Source: Methylobacter sp. KS41
GTDB taxonomy: Bacteria > Pseudomonadota > Gammaproteobacteria > Methylococcales > Methylomonadaceae
Assembly: GCA_002862125.1 (NCBI GenBank)
Contig: PHSP01000001.1
Span: forward strand, 1,212,501-1,276,500
Direction: 5' to 3'
Length of the DNA: 64,000 bases
Made by a program: the position numbers and the translations under genes. Below the pieces are notes generated by a model. It searched no databases, was not told the origin of the DNA, and saw nothing but the letters and a program-made list of their open reading frames with translations. Below, one piece after another: positions 41,042-51,064 of this stretch. How positions within the stretch are numbered: position 1 is the first letter of the stretch; the number at the start of each line of letters is the position of its first letter.

Positions 41042-41683
41042 TTATACTGCGTCAACCAATTCGCGAATTTCACGTGCTGCATCGGCTGGTGATGCTGCTC
41101 CGTATATCGCTGCGCCTACCACGATAATGTTAGCTCCGGCTCTTACAACATCCTGCACGGTAGATGCTTTAATACCGCCAGCTACTGAAATTCTAACGGG
41201 CAAACCTAATGCCGCAATGTCATTCAAATCGGAAAATGGCGTATGTCCAGCTGCTTGTGCATCAAGACCTGTATGAATCCCCATGATGTGCGCGCCTGCT
41301 TCAGCAGTTGCTCTTGCGCAGGCAATTTTATCCTCGACATTGATCAAATCAATTTGCGCTTCAGCGCCATGTGCGTTTGCTGCTTTGATAACTCCCTGAC
41401 AAGTAGCCAGACCCGATACGCCAAGAACTGTACAAATATCAGCGCCTGCTGCGTAGAAAGGAGTAGCTTCGTACTCGCCAGCATCCATTGTTTTAAGATC
41501 GACTAACAGTAATTTGTCTGGAAATCTTGCTCTTAGCTCTCTAACCAGGTTGACGCCATTGTGTTTGATACAAGGAGTTCCGATTTCAAAAATGTCAACA
41601 TAGGGCGCTACGGTAGAAGCAAGCGCGACTGTTTGGTCGAAATCCAGTGAATCTAATGCCATTTGTATTAATGGTTTTGCCAT
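41042..41683 (-). CDS. hxlA: 3-hexulose-6-phosphate synthase (HPS)
   Basis: Aldol addition of formaldehyde to ribulose 5-phosphate, the defining RuMP step. A TIM barrel of the OMP-decarboxylase suprafamily, 213 residues: MALDSLDFDQTVALA, IGTPCIKHNGVN, the metal-binding LLVDLKTMDAGEYE (DxKxxD motif) and ISVAGGIKAST...VVGAAIYGA. First gene of the RuMP block on the minus strand, with a GGAG ribosome-binding site. In the 326-bp upstream gap AT-rich -10-like sequences (TAAAAT, TATAAC on the minus strand) lie about 30 bp before the start. Confidence 0.97.
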   Translation of the reverse strand: MAKPLIQMALDSLDFDQTVALASTVAPYVDIFEIGTPCIKHNGVNLVRELRARFPDKLLLVDLKTMDAGEYEATPFYAAGADICTVLGVSGLATCQGVIKAANAHGAEAQIDLINVEDKIACARATAEAGAHIMGIHTGLDAQAAGHTPFSDLNDIAALGLPVRISVAGGIKASTVQDVVRAGANIIVVGAAIYGAASPADAAREIRELVDAV

Positions 41684-42009
41684 GATATGTGCTCCGAAGG
41701 GTTATTATTAATAGTTATATTTTACATACTTGTTTTGCGGACGTAACTGTAAAGTAGAAAGGGGGCAGATGTCAATGCCAAATAATCAATGATTAATACC
41801 CCTCATACCTCTATTGAAATTCAACGTAGCAAAATAACATATAAACTCAGCGCGTTATTAATTATCTCGCTCTGCTAGCCGCATACGGAAAATACACGAC
41901 CACACACACAGATAAAAACAGTAGACTGCAGCCCCCCGCAATGACTGTTTCGTTTGCTTGAAAAGACTAGCGGTTTTGTATTGTTTTCCAGATGCCCCGC
42001 AAAAAGTTA
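41684..42009 (-). promoter_or_regulatory. Upstream region of the RuMP genes
   Basis: 326 bp ahead of hxlA, reaching back to the tatD stop. AT-rich close to the gene; overlapping TAAAAT/TATAAC boxes at about 41712-41727 (minus strand) are the best -10 candidates, but no -35 with good spacing is evident, so an activator may be needed. No RNA gene was recognised. Confidence 0.45.
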
Positions 42010-42774
42010 TTAAAACAGATTGTAAAAATTTTTAGTTGACAGTTCCGCCGCTTTATTCGTGGATATCCCTCTTAATCCGGCAATTTGTTCCGCCACATAA
42101 CGTACATAAGTTGGATAATTTGGCCGTCCGCGAAAGGGGGCAGGCGCCAAATAGGGCGAATCTGTTTCAATAAGAAACCGGTCTGCAGGCACTTTTTTTG
42201 CCACCTCTTTTATTGCTTCGGCATTTTTAAACGTCACAATACCCGAGAATGAAATATAGAAATTCAAATCCAATGCTTCCCGGGCAAACTCCCAATCTTC
42301 AGTAAAGCAGTGAATAACCCCTCCTGCCTCGCTCGCTCCCTCTTCTTTCAGAATGCGCAAGGTATCGTCCCTGGCTTCACGCGTGTGAATAATCAAAGGT
42401 TTTTTTAACGTCTTTGCGGCGTTGATATGCCTTTTAAAGCGCTGACGTTGCCAGTCCAGGTCTCCTTCGCTACGAAAATAATCCAGTCCGGTCTCTCCAA
42501 TGCCAATTACTTTATCGGACTGCCCTAAAGCAATGAGTTCATCAATACCAGGATCTTTGCAGTCCTGAACATTTGGATGCACTCCAACAGTCACGGATAT
42601 TTGCGGAAAACCCGCAACCAAATCCAGCATAGCCGGATAGGACTCCAAATCAATGGAAATACACAACAGATGTTCAATTTGCTTTGCTTCCGCTTCATGC
42701 ATAAAACAGGCAAAATCATTTTGGTAGGGATTCAGATCAATGCGATCCAGGTGGCAATGTGAGTCAATCAGCAT
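42010..42774 (-). CDS. TatD/YcfH-family metal-dependent hydrolase
   Basis: TIM-barrel deoxyribonuclease-like hydrolase of 254 residues. Metal ligands are visible as DSHCHLD (residues 4-10), GETGLDYF, LIIHTREA, VIHCFTE and ETDSPYLAP. The YcfH branch next to holB/pilZ is the usual gammaproteobacterial location. Exonuclease and quality-control roles are known for relatives; the cellular role here is inferred. Last gene of the long cluster that starts at yceD. Confidence 0.92.
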   Translation of the reverse strand: MLIDSHCHLDRIDLNPYQNDFACFMHEAEAKQIEHLLCISIDLESYPAMLDLVAGFPQISVTVGVHPNVQDCKDPGIDELIALGQSDKVIGIGETGLDYFRSEGDLDWQRQRFKRHINAAKTLKKPLIIHTREARDDTLRILKEEGASEAGGVIHCFTEDWEFAREALDLNFYISFSGIVTFKNAEAIKEVAKKVPADRFLIETDSPYLAPAPFRGRPNYPTYVRYVAEQIAGLRGISTNKAAELSTKNFYNLF

Positions 42775-42785
42775 GGATAAGGCCG

Positions 42786-43142
42786 TTACATGGTATGGGT
42801 TGATCGATCCGAGGCTAAAGCGCCCGCCAGATAGGTTTCTATTTTATTCCGCGCAACGCCGCCGTCCTGGTCGCTGAACTGAACTCCAATACCGCTGGAT
42901 CTATAACCTCCTGACCGGGGCGGTGTTTTCCAGATTACTTTCCCGACAATTGGCAGCCGTTCAGTTTCTTCCATCAAATTTAACAGCAAAAAGACTTCCT
43001 GCCCCATTTCATAGTCCCTGTTGGTGGGAATAAACAAGCCTCCGTTGATAACAAAAGGCATATAAGCCGCATATAAGGCGCTCTTATCCTTAATTGCAAT
43101 CGTCAATATTCCTTGTCTGGGCGCTGATTCCGCCATGTTCAT
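42786..43142 (-). CDS. pilZ: PilZ-domain protein, type IV pilus assembly family
   Basis: Protein of 118 residues, the minimal PilZ fold found beside holB in gammaproteobacteria, where it is needed for type IV pilus assembly. The RxxxR and DxSxxG motifs of c-di-GMP binders are not present (PTNRDYEMGQEVFLLLNL, GKVIWKTPPRSGGYRSSGIGVQF), which fits the non-binding PilZ type. The start overlaps the holB stop by 4 bp. Confidence 0.9.
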   Translation of the reverse strand: MNMAESAPRQGILTIAIKDKSALYAAYMPFVINGGLFIPTNRDYEMGQEVFLLLNLMEETERLPIVGKVIWKTPPRSGGYRSSGIGVQFSDQDGGVARNKIETYLAGALASDRSTHTM

Positions 43143-44128
43143 TTACTCAGGTTAAGTTCGGACCATTTTATTAAAATTTCTTCGAACATGCTGTGCTTAT
43201 TTATTTGGGTATTGAGCCGTTGCCGGCTTATCAGCAATAAATCGTATAATTTGTAAAGCCCTCTTAATTCCACTTGTTGCGACAATTCTTGCAAAGGTTG
43301 TTTCAGATCCGGATTATATAAGCAGTCAGCCTTGGTTTGGCAACAACATTTAATCATGTCAATTAGCCACGATGTTATCCAGAAAATTAAGGGCGATTCA
43401 GGTATTTTATGCCAGTCTTCGGCAATAATAGCCGGATGCCTGCGCTGCATTGCTATATCCACCCATGCCTTGAAACAGTCATTACGCATTGTTAACGCAC
43501 CATCATTGGCATAATCCAGGGCCAATAACGGAGAACCCTGCGCTAAGCCGTATAATGCCGCAACGTTGCCCTGCAACGCCCCTACATTCTGCTGCTTTAA
43601 CCAGGAAATGACGGTTTCCTTATCCGGCTTGGCAACGGCAAGCCTCTGGCAGCGGCTGATAATAGTCGCCGGCAAATGAGCCGGTTTATCGCTGATTAAA
43701 AGTATAACTGTTCGCTCCGCCGGCTCCTCAAGGCATTTTAGAAAGGCATTTGCCGCGGCATTGTTCATAAGATCCGCCGGACTGATAATAACGACTCGAT
43801 AGGACTCAAACTGGGGTTTTAAGGTTAAACGAGCGAGCAGACCGCGAATTTGTCCAATAGTTATTGCTTTTCCCTGTTCATCGGGTTTTAGTTTGATTAA
43901 ATCGGGATGAGTTTCAGCACTAAGGAGCAAACAACTGTCACAATGACCACAACTTAAACCATCGTCTTTTGGCTGGGCGCAAAGCAGGGAAAAAGCAAAC
44001 TGATTGGCTAACTGCTGCTTTCCAAGACCTTTATTTCCGGAAATGAGTAATGCCTGAGGGACGCGATTTTGCGTTCTATAACCGCACAGGCGGACCCAGT
44101 TTTGTTGCTGCCAAGGCAATATGCTCAT
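43139..44128 (-). CDS. holB: DNA polymerase III delta prime subunit
   Basis: Clamp-loader subunit of 329 residues. The AAA+ domain has a degenerate P-loop (SGNKGLGKQQLANQ), a zinc module CGHCDSC with an upstream Cys, and the SRC box (IISRCQRLAV). Overlaps tmk by 4 bp and pilZ by 4 bp. Confidence 0.94.
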   Translation of the reverse strand: MSILPWQQQNWVRLCGYRTQNRVPQALLISGNKGLGKQQLANQFAFSLLCAQPKDDGLSCGHCDSCLLLSAETHPDLIKLKPDEQGKAITIGQIRGLLARLTLKPQFESYRVVIISPADLMNNAAANAFLKCLEEPAERTVILLISDKPAHLPATIISRCQRLAVAKPDKETVISWLKQQNVGALQGNVAALYGLAQGSPLLALDYANDGALTMRNDCFKAWVDIAMQRRHPAIIAEDWHKIPESPLIFWITSWLIDMIKCCCQTKADCLYNPDLKQPLQELSQQVELRGLYKLYDLLLISRQRLNTQINKHSMFEEILIKWSELNLSK

Positions 44129-44748
44129 CTTAAAAAGGCGCCAATAATATTAATAATTTCCCTTTGCACATCGACCAAAGGCTGGTTAGCCTTAATTATT
44201 TTAATTCGCTCGGGGTTAAGCTCCGCCTGCAATAAATAAGCTCGCCTGACATGCTCAAAAAAACTGATGTTTTCTGCTTCAAAGCGATCAAAAAACCCTC
44301 TTGCCCGTGCGCGCTCTATGCCTATCTCAACCGGCGCATCCAGCAACACTGTCAAATCAGGCCTTAGGTTGCCTTGCACCAGGTTTTCCAGCCATTCAAT
44401 CGTACTATTGCGCATACTTCTTCCTCCGCCTTGATAAGCATAGGTAGCATCAGTAAAGCGATCACAAAGCACCCATATTCCGCGCGCTAAAGCCGGCTCA
44501 ATAACATGCTTGATATGCTGGGCGCGGGCGGCAAAAATCAATAATAACTCAGCATGCTCAGAAACTGCCTCACTATCCTTGTCCAGCAATAAATGGCGTA
44601 TTTTTTCGGCCAGCCCTGTCCCCCCAGGCTCGCGAGTAACAATTACCGGAATGCCATGCTGATGCAAGTAATCCTTGATAAAAGCCAAATTAGTGGTCTT
44701 GCCGACGCCTTCTCCACCTTCCAGCGTAATAAACCTGCCTCTGCTCAT
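44125..44748 (-). CDS. tmk: Thymidylate kinase
   Basis: Phosphorylates dTMP to dTDP. 207 residues, P-loop LEGGEGVGKTTN near the start, DR(F/Y) motif in CDRFTDATYAYQGGGR with the substrate-binding loop, and the Arg-rich LID (IERARARGFFDRFE). Overlaps mltG by 4 bp. Confidence 0.96.
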   Translation of the reverse strand: MSRGRFITLEGGEGVGKTTNLAFIKDYLHQHGIPVIVTREPGGTGLAEKIRHLLLDKDSEAVSEHAELLLIFAARAQHIKHVIEPALARGIWVLCDRFTDATYAYQGGGRSMRNSTIEWLENLVQGNLRPDLTVLLDAPVEIGIERARARGFFDRFEAENISFFEHVRRAYLLQAELNPERIKIIKANQPLVDVQREIINIIGAFLR

Positions 44749-45761
44749 TTTTTCTTCCTTTGGAAGCTATCAACCGCGAGATTATGATCTTTTAATGTAT
44801 CAGAAAACTTATGCGTACCATCACCCCTGGCGACAAAATACAGGCTATTGCTATTATCAGGGTGCAGAGCCGCATAAATAGCATCCCGGCCCGGCATCGC
44901 AATCGGCGTGGGCGGCAAGCCGCTAACCACATAAGTATTGTAAGCTGTTGCTGTTTTTAAATCTTTATAAGTGATATTACCCTGGTAATTATCACCCATG
45001 CCATAAATGACAGTTGGGTCGGTTTGCAGCAAAACACCTGCTTGAAGTCTACGTATAAACACCCCCGCTATGAGAGGCCTCTCGGCTACCACGCCGGTCT
45101 CTTTCTCTACTATTGAAGCAAGAATCAATGCTTCGTAAGGCGTTTTGAAAGGTAGCGCTTCAGCTTTATGCCGCCATTCCTGCTGCAATACCGCCTGCAT
45201 TTTATCGTAGGCCCTTTTTAATATAGCAACATCAGAGGTATGCTTTTCAAAAAAATAGGTGTCTGGAAAAAACATTCCTTCAGGGTATTTTATAGCGGAA
45301 CCCAGCCGGGTCATTAACACTTCAACATCAATGTCATGCAGGGTATGCTCAAGACTGGGATTGCTCTCAACCTCATGCAGTATCTCTTTAAAACCCCAAC
45401 CTTCCGGAAAAGTAATCGCATACTGCTTGGTTTTTCCTTGCACAAACAACGCTAGAACTTCTGGCAAGGATAGACCAGGCGCTAACTCATATTCTCCAGC
45501 TTTAAGTTTTCTGGCTGCTTTTTCCTTAACCGCAATAGCTTTAAACCAGAAAGGCTTGAACTTAACGCTTTGGGCCAACAGCTTATCTGCAATTTGATTA
45601 AAAGAATCGCCTTTGTCGATTTCGATAACAACCGGTTTACCAAGCACTGCCGGCTTATGTAAAGCGCTTTGGAAGTCTCTCCACGCCCAGTCTCCAAGTA
45701 AAACCAAAGAAAATACTATTATGCCGGCAATGATTTTATTGACCACCTCTGATCGCCTCAT
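44745..45761 (-). CDS. mltG: Endolytic murein transglycosylase MltG (YceG)
   Basis: Inner-membrane enzyme of 338 residues that cuts nascent glycan strands and sets their length. One N-terminal membrane helix (residues 9-27), a LysM-like subdomain, then the YceG catalytic domain with the catalytic Glu in LASIVEKETGV and the NTYVVSGLPPTPIAMPGRDAI segment. It overlaps pabC by 26 bp. Confidence 0.95.
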   Translation of the reverse strand: MRRSEVVNKIIAGIIVFSLVLLGDWAWRDFQSALHKPAVLGKPVVIEIDKGDSFNQIADKLLAQSVKFKPFWFKAIAVKEKAARKLKAGEYELAPGLSLPEVLALFVQGKTKQYAITFPEGWGFKEILHEVESNPSLEHTLHDIDVEVLMTRLGSAIKYPEGMFFPDTYFFEKHTSDVAILKRAYDKMQAVLQQEWRHKAEALPFKTPYEALILASIVEKETGVVAERPLIAGVFIRRLQAGVLLQTDPTVIYGMGDNYQGNITYKDLKTATAYNTYVVSGLPPTPIAMPGRDAIYAALHPDNSNSLYFVARGDGTHKFSDTLKDHNLAVDSFQRKKK

Positions 45762-46569
45762 GTTGAAATTGCGCGAGCCAGACTTGTAATTGCCTGGTTC
45801 CTGCGCCCGCTGGAAAGCGCTTTTTTGCGATTTGCTTGACAGGCCAAATGCCTACAATCGAATTACAGACAAATATCTCATCAGCTAATAACAGCTCATC
45901 CTTAGTAAATGTACGCTCTATCACGGCAATGCCATGATCATGCGACAAGACTAATATAATTCCGCGCATAATGCCCGCAACACCTGAGAACGAAAGTGAT
46001 GAAGTATAAAGGACGCCTTTTTTAATGTAGAAAAGATTGGTCATTGTTCCTTCAATAACATGCTCATTCATATCAAGCATAATGCCTTCCTGAATACCGG
46101 AATCGGTCCATTCAGACCGCGCCAGCACCTGCTCAAGCCTGTTGAGATGCTTAATACCCGCCAACACCGGGTTTAACCCTAAACGGGTATCGCAAAAACG
46201 GGCGACTATACCCTGCTCTTTATAACTGCCGGGATAATCAGGAAAGGGATGCGTGCTTAATACGCGAGTAGCTTCGATCAGCTCGGGTTGACGGTAACCC
46301 CGCCCGCCGGAGCCGCGAGTAAGTATCAGTTTAAGAACTGCATTGTTTGCATGCCGGGAAAGTTTTTGAGCCTCAAAGGACAGAAGCTCGCTGCCGGGGA
46401 AAGGAATATAAAGCCTGTGGCAACCGGCCTTTAGCCGGTCCAAATGACGGTCAAAAAAAACAGGTCGTCCGTTGATGACTGCTATCGTTTCAAATAATCC
46501 ATCACCGTATTGAAAGCCGCGATCAGATACTTCAATATGCTCCCTGCACTCACCATTAACCAGAATCAT
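45736..46569 (-). CDS. pabC: Aminodeoxychorismate lyase
   Basis: PLP enzyme of fold type IV making 4-aminobenzoate for folate. 277 residues: SDRGFQYGDGLFETI at the N-terminus, the Schiff-base lysine in GIKHLNRLEQVLAR, and EGTMTNLFYIKKG. Position between fabF and mltG is the conserved one; a branched-chain aminotransferase is the alternative family member but synteny decides. Confidence 0.93.
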   Translation of the reverse strand: MILVNGECREHIEVSDRGFQYGDGLFETIAVINGRPVFFDRHLDRLKAGCHRLYIPFPGSELLSFEAQKLSRHANNAVLKLILTRGSGGRGYRQPELIEATRVLSTHPFPDYPGSYKEQGIVARFCDTRLGLNPVLAGIKHLNRLEQVLARSEWTDSGIQEGIMLDMNEHVIEGTMTNLFYIKKGVLYTSSLSFSGVAGIMRGIILVLSHDHGIAVIERTFTKDELLLADEIFVCNSIVGIWPVKQIAKKRFPAGAGTRQLQVWLAQFQHEAIRGGQ

Positions 46570-46599
46570 CAGTAGAGACGCAGCACTCGCGCCTTTACC

Positions 46600-47844
46600 C
46601 TACTCGTAACGTTTAAAAACCAGGGAACCGTTGGTGCCGCCAAAACCAAATGAATTGGACATGGCCACTTCTATTTTCATATTTCTTGCTGTATTCGGCA
46701 CAAAATCAAGATCGCATTCCGGGTCTTGATTTTCAAGATTAATTGTTGGCGGTGCAATTTGATTTTTGATGCTTAATGCCGTGATCACTGCTTCAATACC
46801 TCCCGCAGCTCCCAACATATGGCCAAGCATGGATTTTGTGGAGCTGATTGCAACTTTATAGGCATAATCACCCAATGCGGATTTCATCGCATGGGTTTCA
46901 CCAATATCGCCCGCCGGGGTCGATGTGCCGTGAGCATTGATATAATCGACACTGGCGGCATCCAAGCCCGCATCAAGCAGGGCATTCCTCATACAACGGG
47001 TAGCGCCTTCACCGCCAGTTGAAGGCGTTGTTATGTGATAAGCATCCGCGCTCATGCCATAACCGACTAATTCAGCATAAATTTTTGCGCCTCGAGCCTT
47101 GGCGTGCTCCAGCTCTTCCAGAACAACCACGCCAGCGCCGTCACTTAATACAAAGCCGTCGCGGTCTCTATCCCAGGGACGGCTGGCGGCCTGAGGATCA
47201 TCATTACGGCGGGACAAGGCCTTGGCTGCGGCAAATCCCCCCATAGCTGTCGGTGATGTCGTACATCGCTCCGCTCCGCCAGCAATCATCACGTCAGCAT
47301 CGCCATATTTTATCAAACGGGCAGCGTCGCCAATATTGTGCGTACCTGTAGCACATGCTGTAGTAATTGCAAAGTTAAGGCCTTTTAATCCGTATTTGAT
47401 TGAAAGATTGCCTGAAATCATGTTAATAATGTTGCCAGGAACAAAGAATGGGGAAATACGGCGCGCCCCCCCTTTCTCATAAGTTGCATAACATTCTTCA
47501 ATTCCGGTAATACCCCCAATTCCCGAGCCGATGGCTACGCCAATGCGCTCTGCATTTGCCTCGGTGATTTCAAGTCCGGAATCCTCAATGGCTTGAGAAC
47601 CGGCAGCTATACCATAATGGATAAAACCATCCATCCGTTTGGCATCTTTGTCGGAAATATACTGGGAAACATCAAAATTTCTTATGACGCCGCCAAAAGT
47701 GCTGGCAAATGAAGAAATATCAAAAGAATCAATTGGCGTTATACCGCTTTTACCGTTAATAATACCATCCCAAGTTTCTGAGACAGTGTTGGCTAAGCAT
47801 GTAATCGCACCCAATCCAGTTATTACAACTCGACGTTTGCTCAA
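46600..47844 (-). CDS. fabF: 3-oxoacyl-ACP synthase II (FabF)
   Basis: Condensing enzyme of fatty acid elongation, 414 residues. Catalytic Cys in TTACATGTHNIGDA, His in NAHGTSTPAGD, and the second His in SSTKSMLGHMLGAAGG. Follows acpP after about 190 bp in the fab cluster. Confidence 0.96.
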   Translation of the reverse strand: MSKRRVVITGLGAITCLANTVSETWDGIINGKSGITPIDSFDISSFASTFGGVIRNFDVSQYISDKDAKRMDGFIHYGIAAGSQAIEDSGLEITEANAERIGVAIGSGIGGITGIEECYATYEKGGARRISPFFVPGNIINMISGNLSIKYGLKGLNFAITTACATGTHNIGDAARLIKYGDADVMIAGGAERCTTSPTAMGGFAAAKALSRRNDDPQAASRPWDRDRDGFVLSDGAGVVVLEELEHAKARGAKIYAELVGYGMSADAYHITTPSTGGEGATRCMRNALLDAGLDAASVDYINAHGTSTPAGDIGETHAMKSALGDYAYKVAISSTKSMLGHMLGAAGGIEAVITALSIKNQIAPPTINLENQDPECDLDFVPNTARNMKIEVAMSNSFGFGGTNGSLVFKRYE

Positions 47845-48035
47845 TGTAAGGTACCGTAAGAATGGTGAAGGAGAGAATAAAGAGGTAATGACCCAATGAC
47901 TATTTTAAAACAGCATCAACAATCAATATTTTAATAATCCAGCGCTTTACAGCAAAATTTCGTACATCTTCCGCGCATTATTAACTAACAGCTACTCAGT
48001 GAATGAACTATAAGTTCATCCACTGAAAAACTGTT

Positions 48036-48266
48036 TTACGCGTTTTTTCCCACGTAATCGATAGCTTGCTGAACAGTAGTAATTTTTTCAGCTTCATCAT
48101 CTGGAATTTCGCATTCGAATTCTTCTTCAAGAGCCATAACGAGTTCAACTGTATCCAGAGAATCAGCACCGAGATCATCGACAAATGAAGCATCGTTAGC
48201 GATATCTTCTTTAACACCTAATTGCTCTGCAACAATCTTTTTTACTCGTTCTTCAATGTTACTCAT
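48036..48266 (-). CDS. acpP: Acyl carrier protein
   Basis: Acidic four-helix carrier protein. The phosphopantetheine attachment serine is in [19 protein letters not shown]. The start at 48266 ([12 protein letters not shown]) gives the usual 76 residues; the in-frame Met five codons upstream is less typical. Lies between fabG and fabF. Confidence 0.97.
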   Translation of the reverse strand: MSNIEERVKKIVAEQLGVKEDIANDASFVDDLGADSLDTVELVMALEEEFECEIPDDEAEKITTVQQAIDYVGKNA

Positions 48267-48406
48267 AATTATTATCCTCAAACAACATAAGCTTTCTATT
48301 TTATAAGCTTACATTAGTATTGTTATTAGTTTTGAACTGAAATCCCGTCTCCGGCAAATCCAGACGGCGGGGCAATTATACTTAATATTCCAACAAAGTC
48401 ACCAAA

Positions 48407-49135
48407 TTAAGGCATAAACATACCACCATTTACATGCAGGGTTTCACCGGTAATATAGCCTGCGCCCGCCGAAGCAAGAAATGCAACAGCATGGGCAATT
48501 TCTTTTGCTTCGCCCAAACGAGACAAGGGAATCGACGCCAATAAAACATTTTTAATGTCATCACTCAATTCTCTGGTCATATCCGTATCAATGAATCCAG
48601 GCGCGACAGTGTTAACTGTAATATTGCGCGAACCCACTTCCTTCGCCATTGATTTGGCAAATCCAATCATGCCGGCTTTTGCTGCCGCATAATTTGCCTG
48701 CCCTGCATTACCAGTAAAACCAACAACGGATGAAATATTTATAATACGGCCTGTTTTAGCTTTCATCATGCCGCGCAGCACGGCCTTGCTCATCCGGAAA
48801 ACGGACGTTAAGTTGGTATTAATGATATCGTTCCATTCTTCATCCTTCATCCGCATCAACAAATTATCCTTTGTAATGCCAGCATTATTGACTAATACTG
48901 TCGGCGCGCCAAATTCATCGTTAACCGCCTTAATCACTTCCTCAATAGATTCAGCATCGGACACATCAAGCTTAATGCCCTTGCCATTTTCGCCTAAATA
49001 ACCGGAAATCGAATCAGCGCCAGTATCCGATGTTGCAGTGCCTATGACAAAAAAGCCATCAACAGCCAATTTTTCGGCAATTGCCCTGCCGATACCCCGG
49101 CTGGCACCTGTTACTAAAGCTATTTGCTTAGTCAT
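48407..49135 (-). CDS. fabG: 3-oxoacyl-ACP reductase FabG
   Basis: NADPH-dependent short-chain dehydrogenase. Start at ATG 49135 (MTKQIALVTGASRGIG) overlaps the fabD stop by 8 bp and gives 242 residues, the family size; the frame extends further upstream inside fabD without support. TGASRGIGRAIA binds the cofactor; the catalytic Ser-Tyr-Lys are in NISSVVGFTGNAGQANYAAAKAG. Confidence 0.95.
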   Translation of the reverse strand: MTKQIALVTGASRGIGRAIAEKLAVDGFFVIGTATSDTGADSISGYLGENGKGIKLDVSDAESIEEVIKAVNDEFGAPTVLVNNAGITKDNLLMRMKDEEWNDIINTNLTSVFRMSKAVLRGMMKAKTGRIINISSVVGFTGNAGQANYAAAKAGMIGFAKSMAKEVGSRNITVNTVAPGFIDTDMTRELSDDIKNVLLASIPLSRLGEAKEIAHAVAFLASAGAGYITGETLHVNGGMFMP

Positions 49136-50078
49136 TGAATTGCTCCAATACTTTGTGTAATGTCTCAGAATCATGGATCGAAAAATGCCCCGCATCTTTA
49201 GCGATACGTTTGTTCAATCCAATCAACACCTTGCCGGGACCGCACTCAACGAAACGGTTAACACCCTGATCGTGCATAAATTTGATGGTATCGACCCAAC
49301 GCACAGGCTTATAGAGCTGTTCTTTCAATACATTACGGATAACTTCCGGCGAGCCGTGCGAAGCAACATCCACGTTATGAATCAGGGTTATCTCCGGCAT
49401 CCGGATAACGGTATTGAGCAGATATTGAGCCAGCTTTTCGGCTGCTGATTGCATCAATGCGCAGTGAGAAGGCACGCTAACCGGTAACAATACCGCGCGT
49501 TTAGCCCCCGCATCTTTTGCTGCAAGAATTGCTCTTTCAACCGCCGCACAATTACCGGCAATAACCACTTGACCGGGCGCATTAAAATTGACTGCGGCAA
49601 CCACCTCATTTTGAGCGGCTTGCGCGCAAATATTAACAACCTGGTGATCTTCAAGCCCCAAAATTGCCGCCATTGATCCAACACCGGCCGGCACAGCCTC
49701 CTGCATTAACCGCCCCCTCATTGCAACCAGCTTTATACCGTCTTCAAAAGACATGGCACCGGAGCAAACCAGAGCGGTATATTCCCCTAGACTATGACCC
49801 GCCATCCAATCCGGACGAATAGCGCTATTTTTGCACCAAATCTCCCAGACAGCTACACCTGCCGCTAACATAACCGGCTGTGTATTCTGTGTTTGATTGA
49901 GTTCATCTTCCGGGCCATTCGCAACGATAGACCAAAGATCCTTACCCAGTACATCGGACGCTCTTTCAAAGGTATGTTTTACCTCTTCATTGCCAGCCGC
50001 CAACTCCGACAGCATACCCAAAGACTGTGAACCCTGCCCTGGAAAAACAAAGGCTAAATTGTATGTGTGCTTGCTCAT
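49128..50078 (-). CDS. fabD: Malonyl-CoA:ACP transacylase FabD
   Basis: Loads malonyl groups on ACP. 316 residues with FPGQGSQ at the N-terminus, the nucleophile in AGHSLGEYTALVCSG, the SVPSHCALM His and the C-terminal GPGKVLIGL. 17 bp downstream of fabH. Confidence 0.96.
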   Translation of the reverse strand: MSKHTYNLAFVFPGQGSQSLGMLSELAAGNEEVKHTFERASDVLGKDLWSIVANGPEDELNQTQNTQPVMLAAGVAVWEIWCKNSAIRPDWMAGHSLGEYTALVCSGAMSFEDGIKLVAMRGRLMQEAVPAGVGSMAAILGLEDHQVVNICAQAAQNEVVAAVNFNAPGQVVIAGNCAAVERAILAAKDAGAKRAVLLPVSVPSHCALMQSAAEKLAQYLLNTVIRMPEITLIHNVDVASHGSPEVIRNVLKEQLYKPVRWVDTIKFMHDQGVNRFVECGPGKVLIGLNKRIAKDAGHFSIHDSETLHKVLEQFND

Positions 50079-50095
50079 CTTTAAAAACGCTTGAT

Positions 50096-51064
50096 TTAGT
50101 ATTTAATCAATGCAGAACCCCAAGTAAATCCTGCGCCAAAGGCTTCAAGGAGGACCACTTGTCCGCGCTTGATCCGGCCATCCCGAACCGCTTCATCGAG
50201 AGCGATAAGCACCGAGGCAGACGAGGTATTGCCTTGATTTTCAAGCGTCACTACGACCTGCTCCATGGACATTTTCAACTTTTTAGCTGTTGCAACAATG
50301 ATTCGAATATTCGCCTGATGAGGAACTAGCCAATCAATTTCGGCTTTGTCCATATTATTTGCCTCCAGCGTTTCATCGACAATCCGGCCGAGGGTATTAA
50401 CAGCGATTTTAAACACCTCATTGCCTCGCATACTGATGAATCCGGCCTCATGCTTGTCAACATCCGTTGCAACTTGAGGGTTTGGGCAATATAACAAATC
50501 CTTAAATTCCCCGGCGGAATGAATATGCGTGGATAAAATACCCGTTTCGTCTGAAGCGCTCAGCAATATAGCCCCCGCGCCATCGCCAAATAAAATACAG
50601 GTACTCCGGTCAGTCCAGTCAACAATACGCGAGCAAATTTCGGCTCCGACTACGAGCACTGTCTTGGCTGCGCCTGACTTGATATATTGATCGGCAATAC
50701 TCAAACCAAATATCGATCCTGAACAAGCGGCCTGGACGTCAAAGGCAACAGCGTTTTTAATCCCTAAACGTTGCTGCAGCAAACAACCCGTACTCGGATA
50801 AACGAGATCAGGCGTGCCTGTAGCCACAATGATCAAGTCAATTGTTTCGGGATCAATTCCCGCTGCTTCAATTGCCTGTCTGGCGGCTATTTCCGCCATG
50901 CTTGCGGCTGATTCATTTGGCCCCGCGATCCGGCGGCTTTTTATGCCTGTCCGTTCATATATCCAGCTATCCGAAGTATCAACAGTCTGTGATATTTGTT
51001 CATTAGTGCGAACTTCTTCCGGTAGATAACCACCGGTGCCAATTACTCTTGAATAACGAATCAT
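50096..51064 (-). CDS. fabH: 3-oxoacyl-ACP synthase III (FabH)
   Basis: Initiates fatty acid synthesis from acetyl-CoA and malonyl-ACP. 322 residues; catalytic Cys in [14 protein letters not shown], His in [11 protein letters not shown], Asn in [11 protein letters not shown]. Overlaps plsX by 4 bp (ATGA). Confidence 0.96.
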   Translation of the reverse strand: MIRYSRVIGTGGYLPEEVRTNEQISQTVDTSDSWIYERTGIKSRRIAGPNESAASMAEIAARQAIEAAGIDPETIDLIIVATGTPDLVYPSTGCLLQQRLGIKNAVAFDVQAACSGSIFGLSIADQYIKSGAAKTVLVVGAEICSRIVDWTDRSTCILFGDGAGAILLSASDETGILSTHIHSAGEFKDLLYCPNPQVATDVDKHEAGFISMRGNEVFKIAVNTLGRIVDETLEANNMDKAEIDWLVPHQANIRIIVATAKKLKMSMEQVVVTLENQGNTSSASVLIALDEAVRDGRIKRGQVVLLEAFGAGFTWGSALIKY

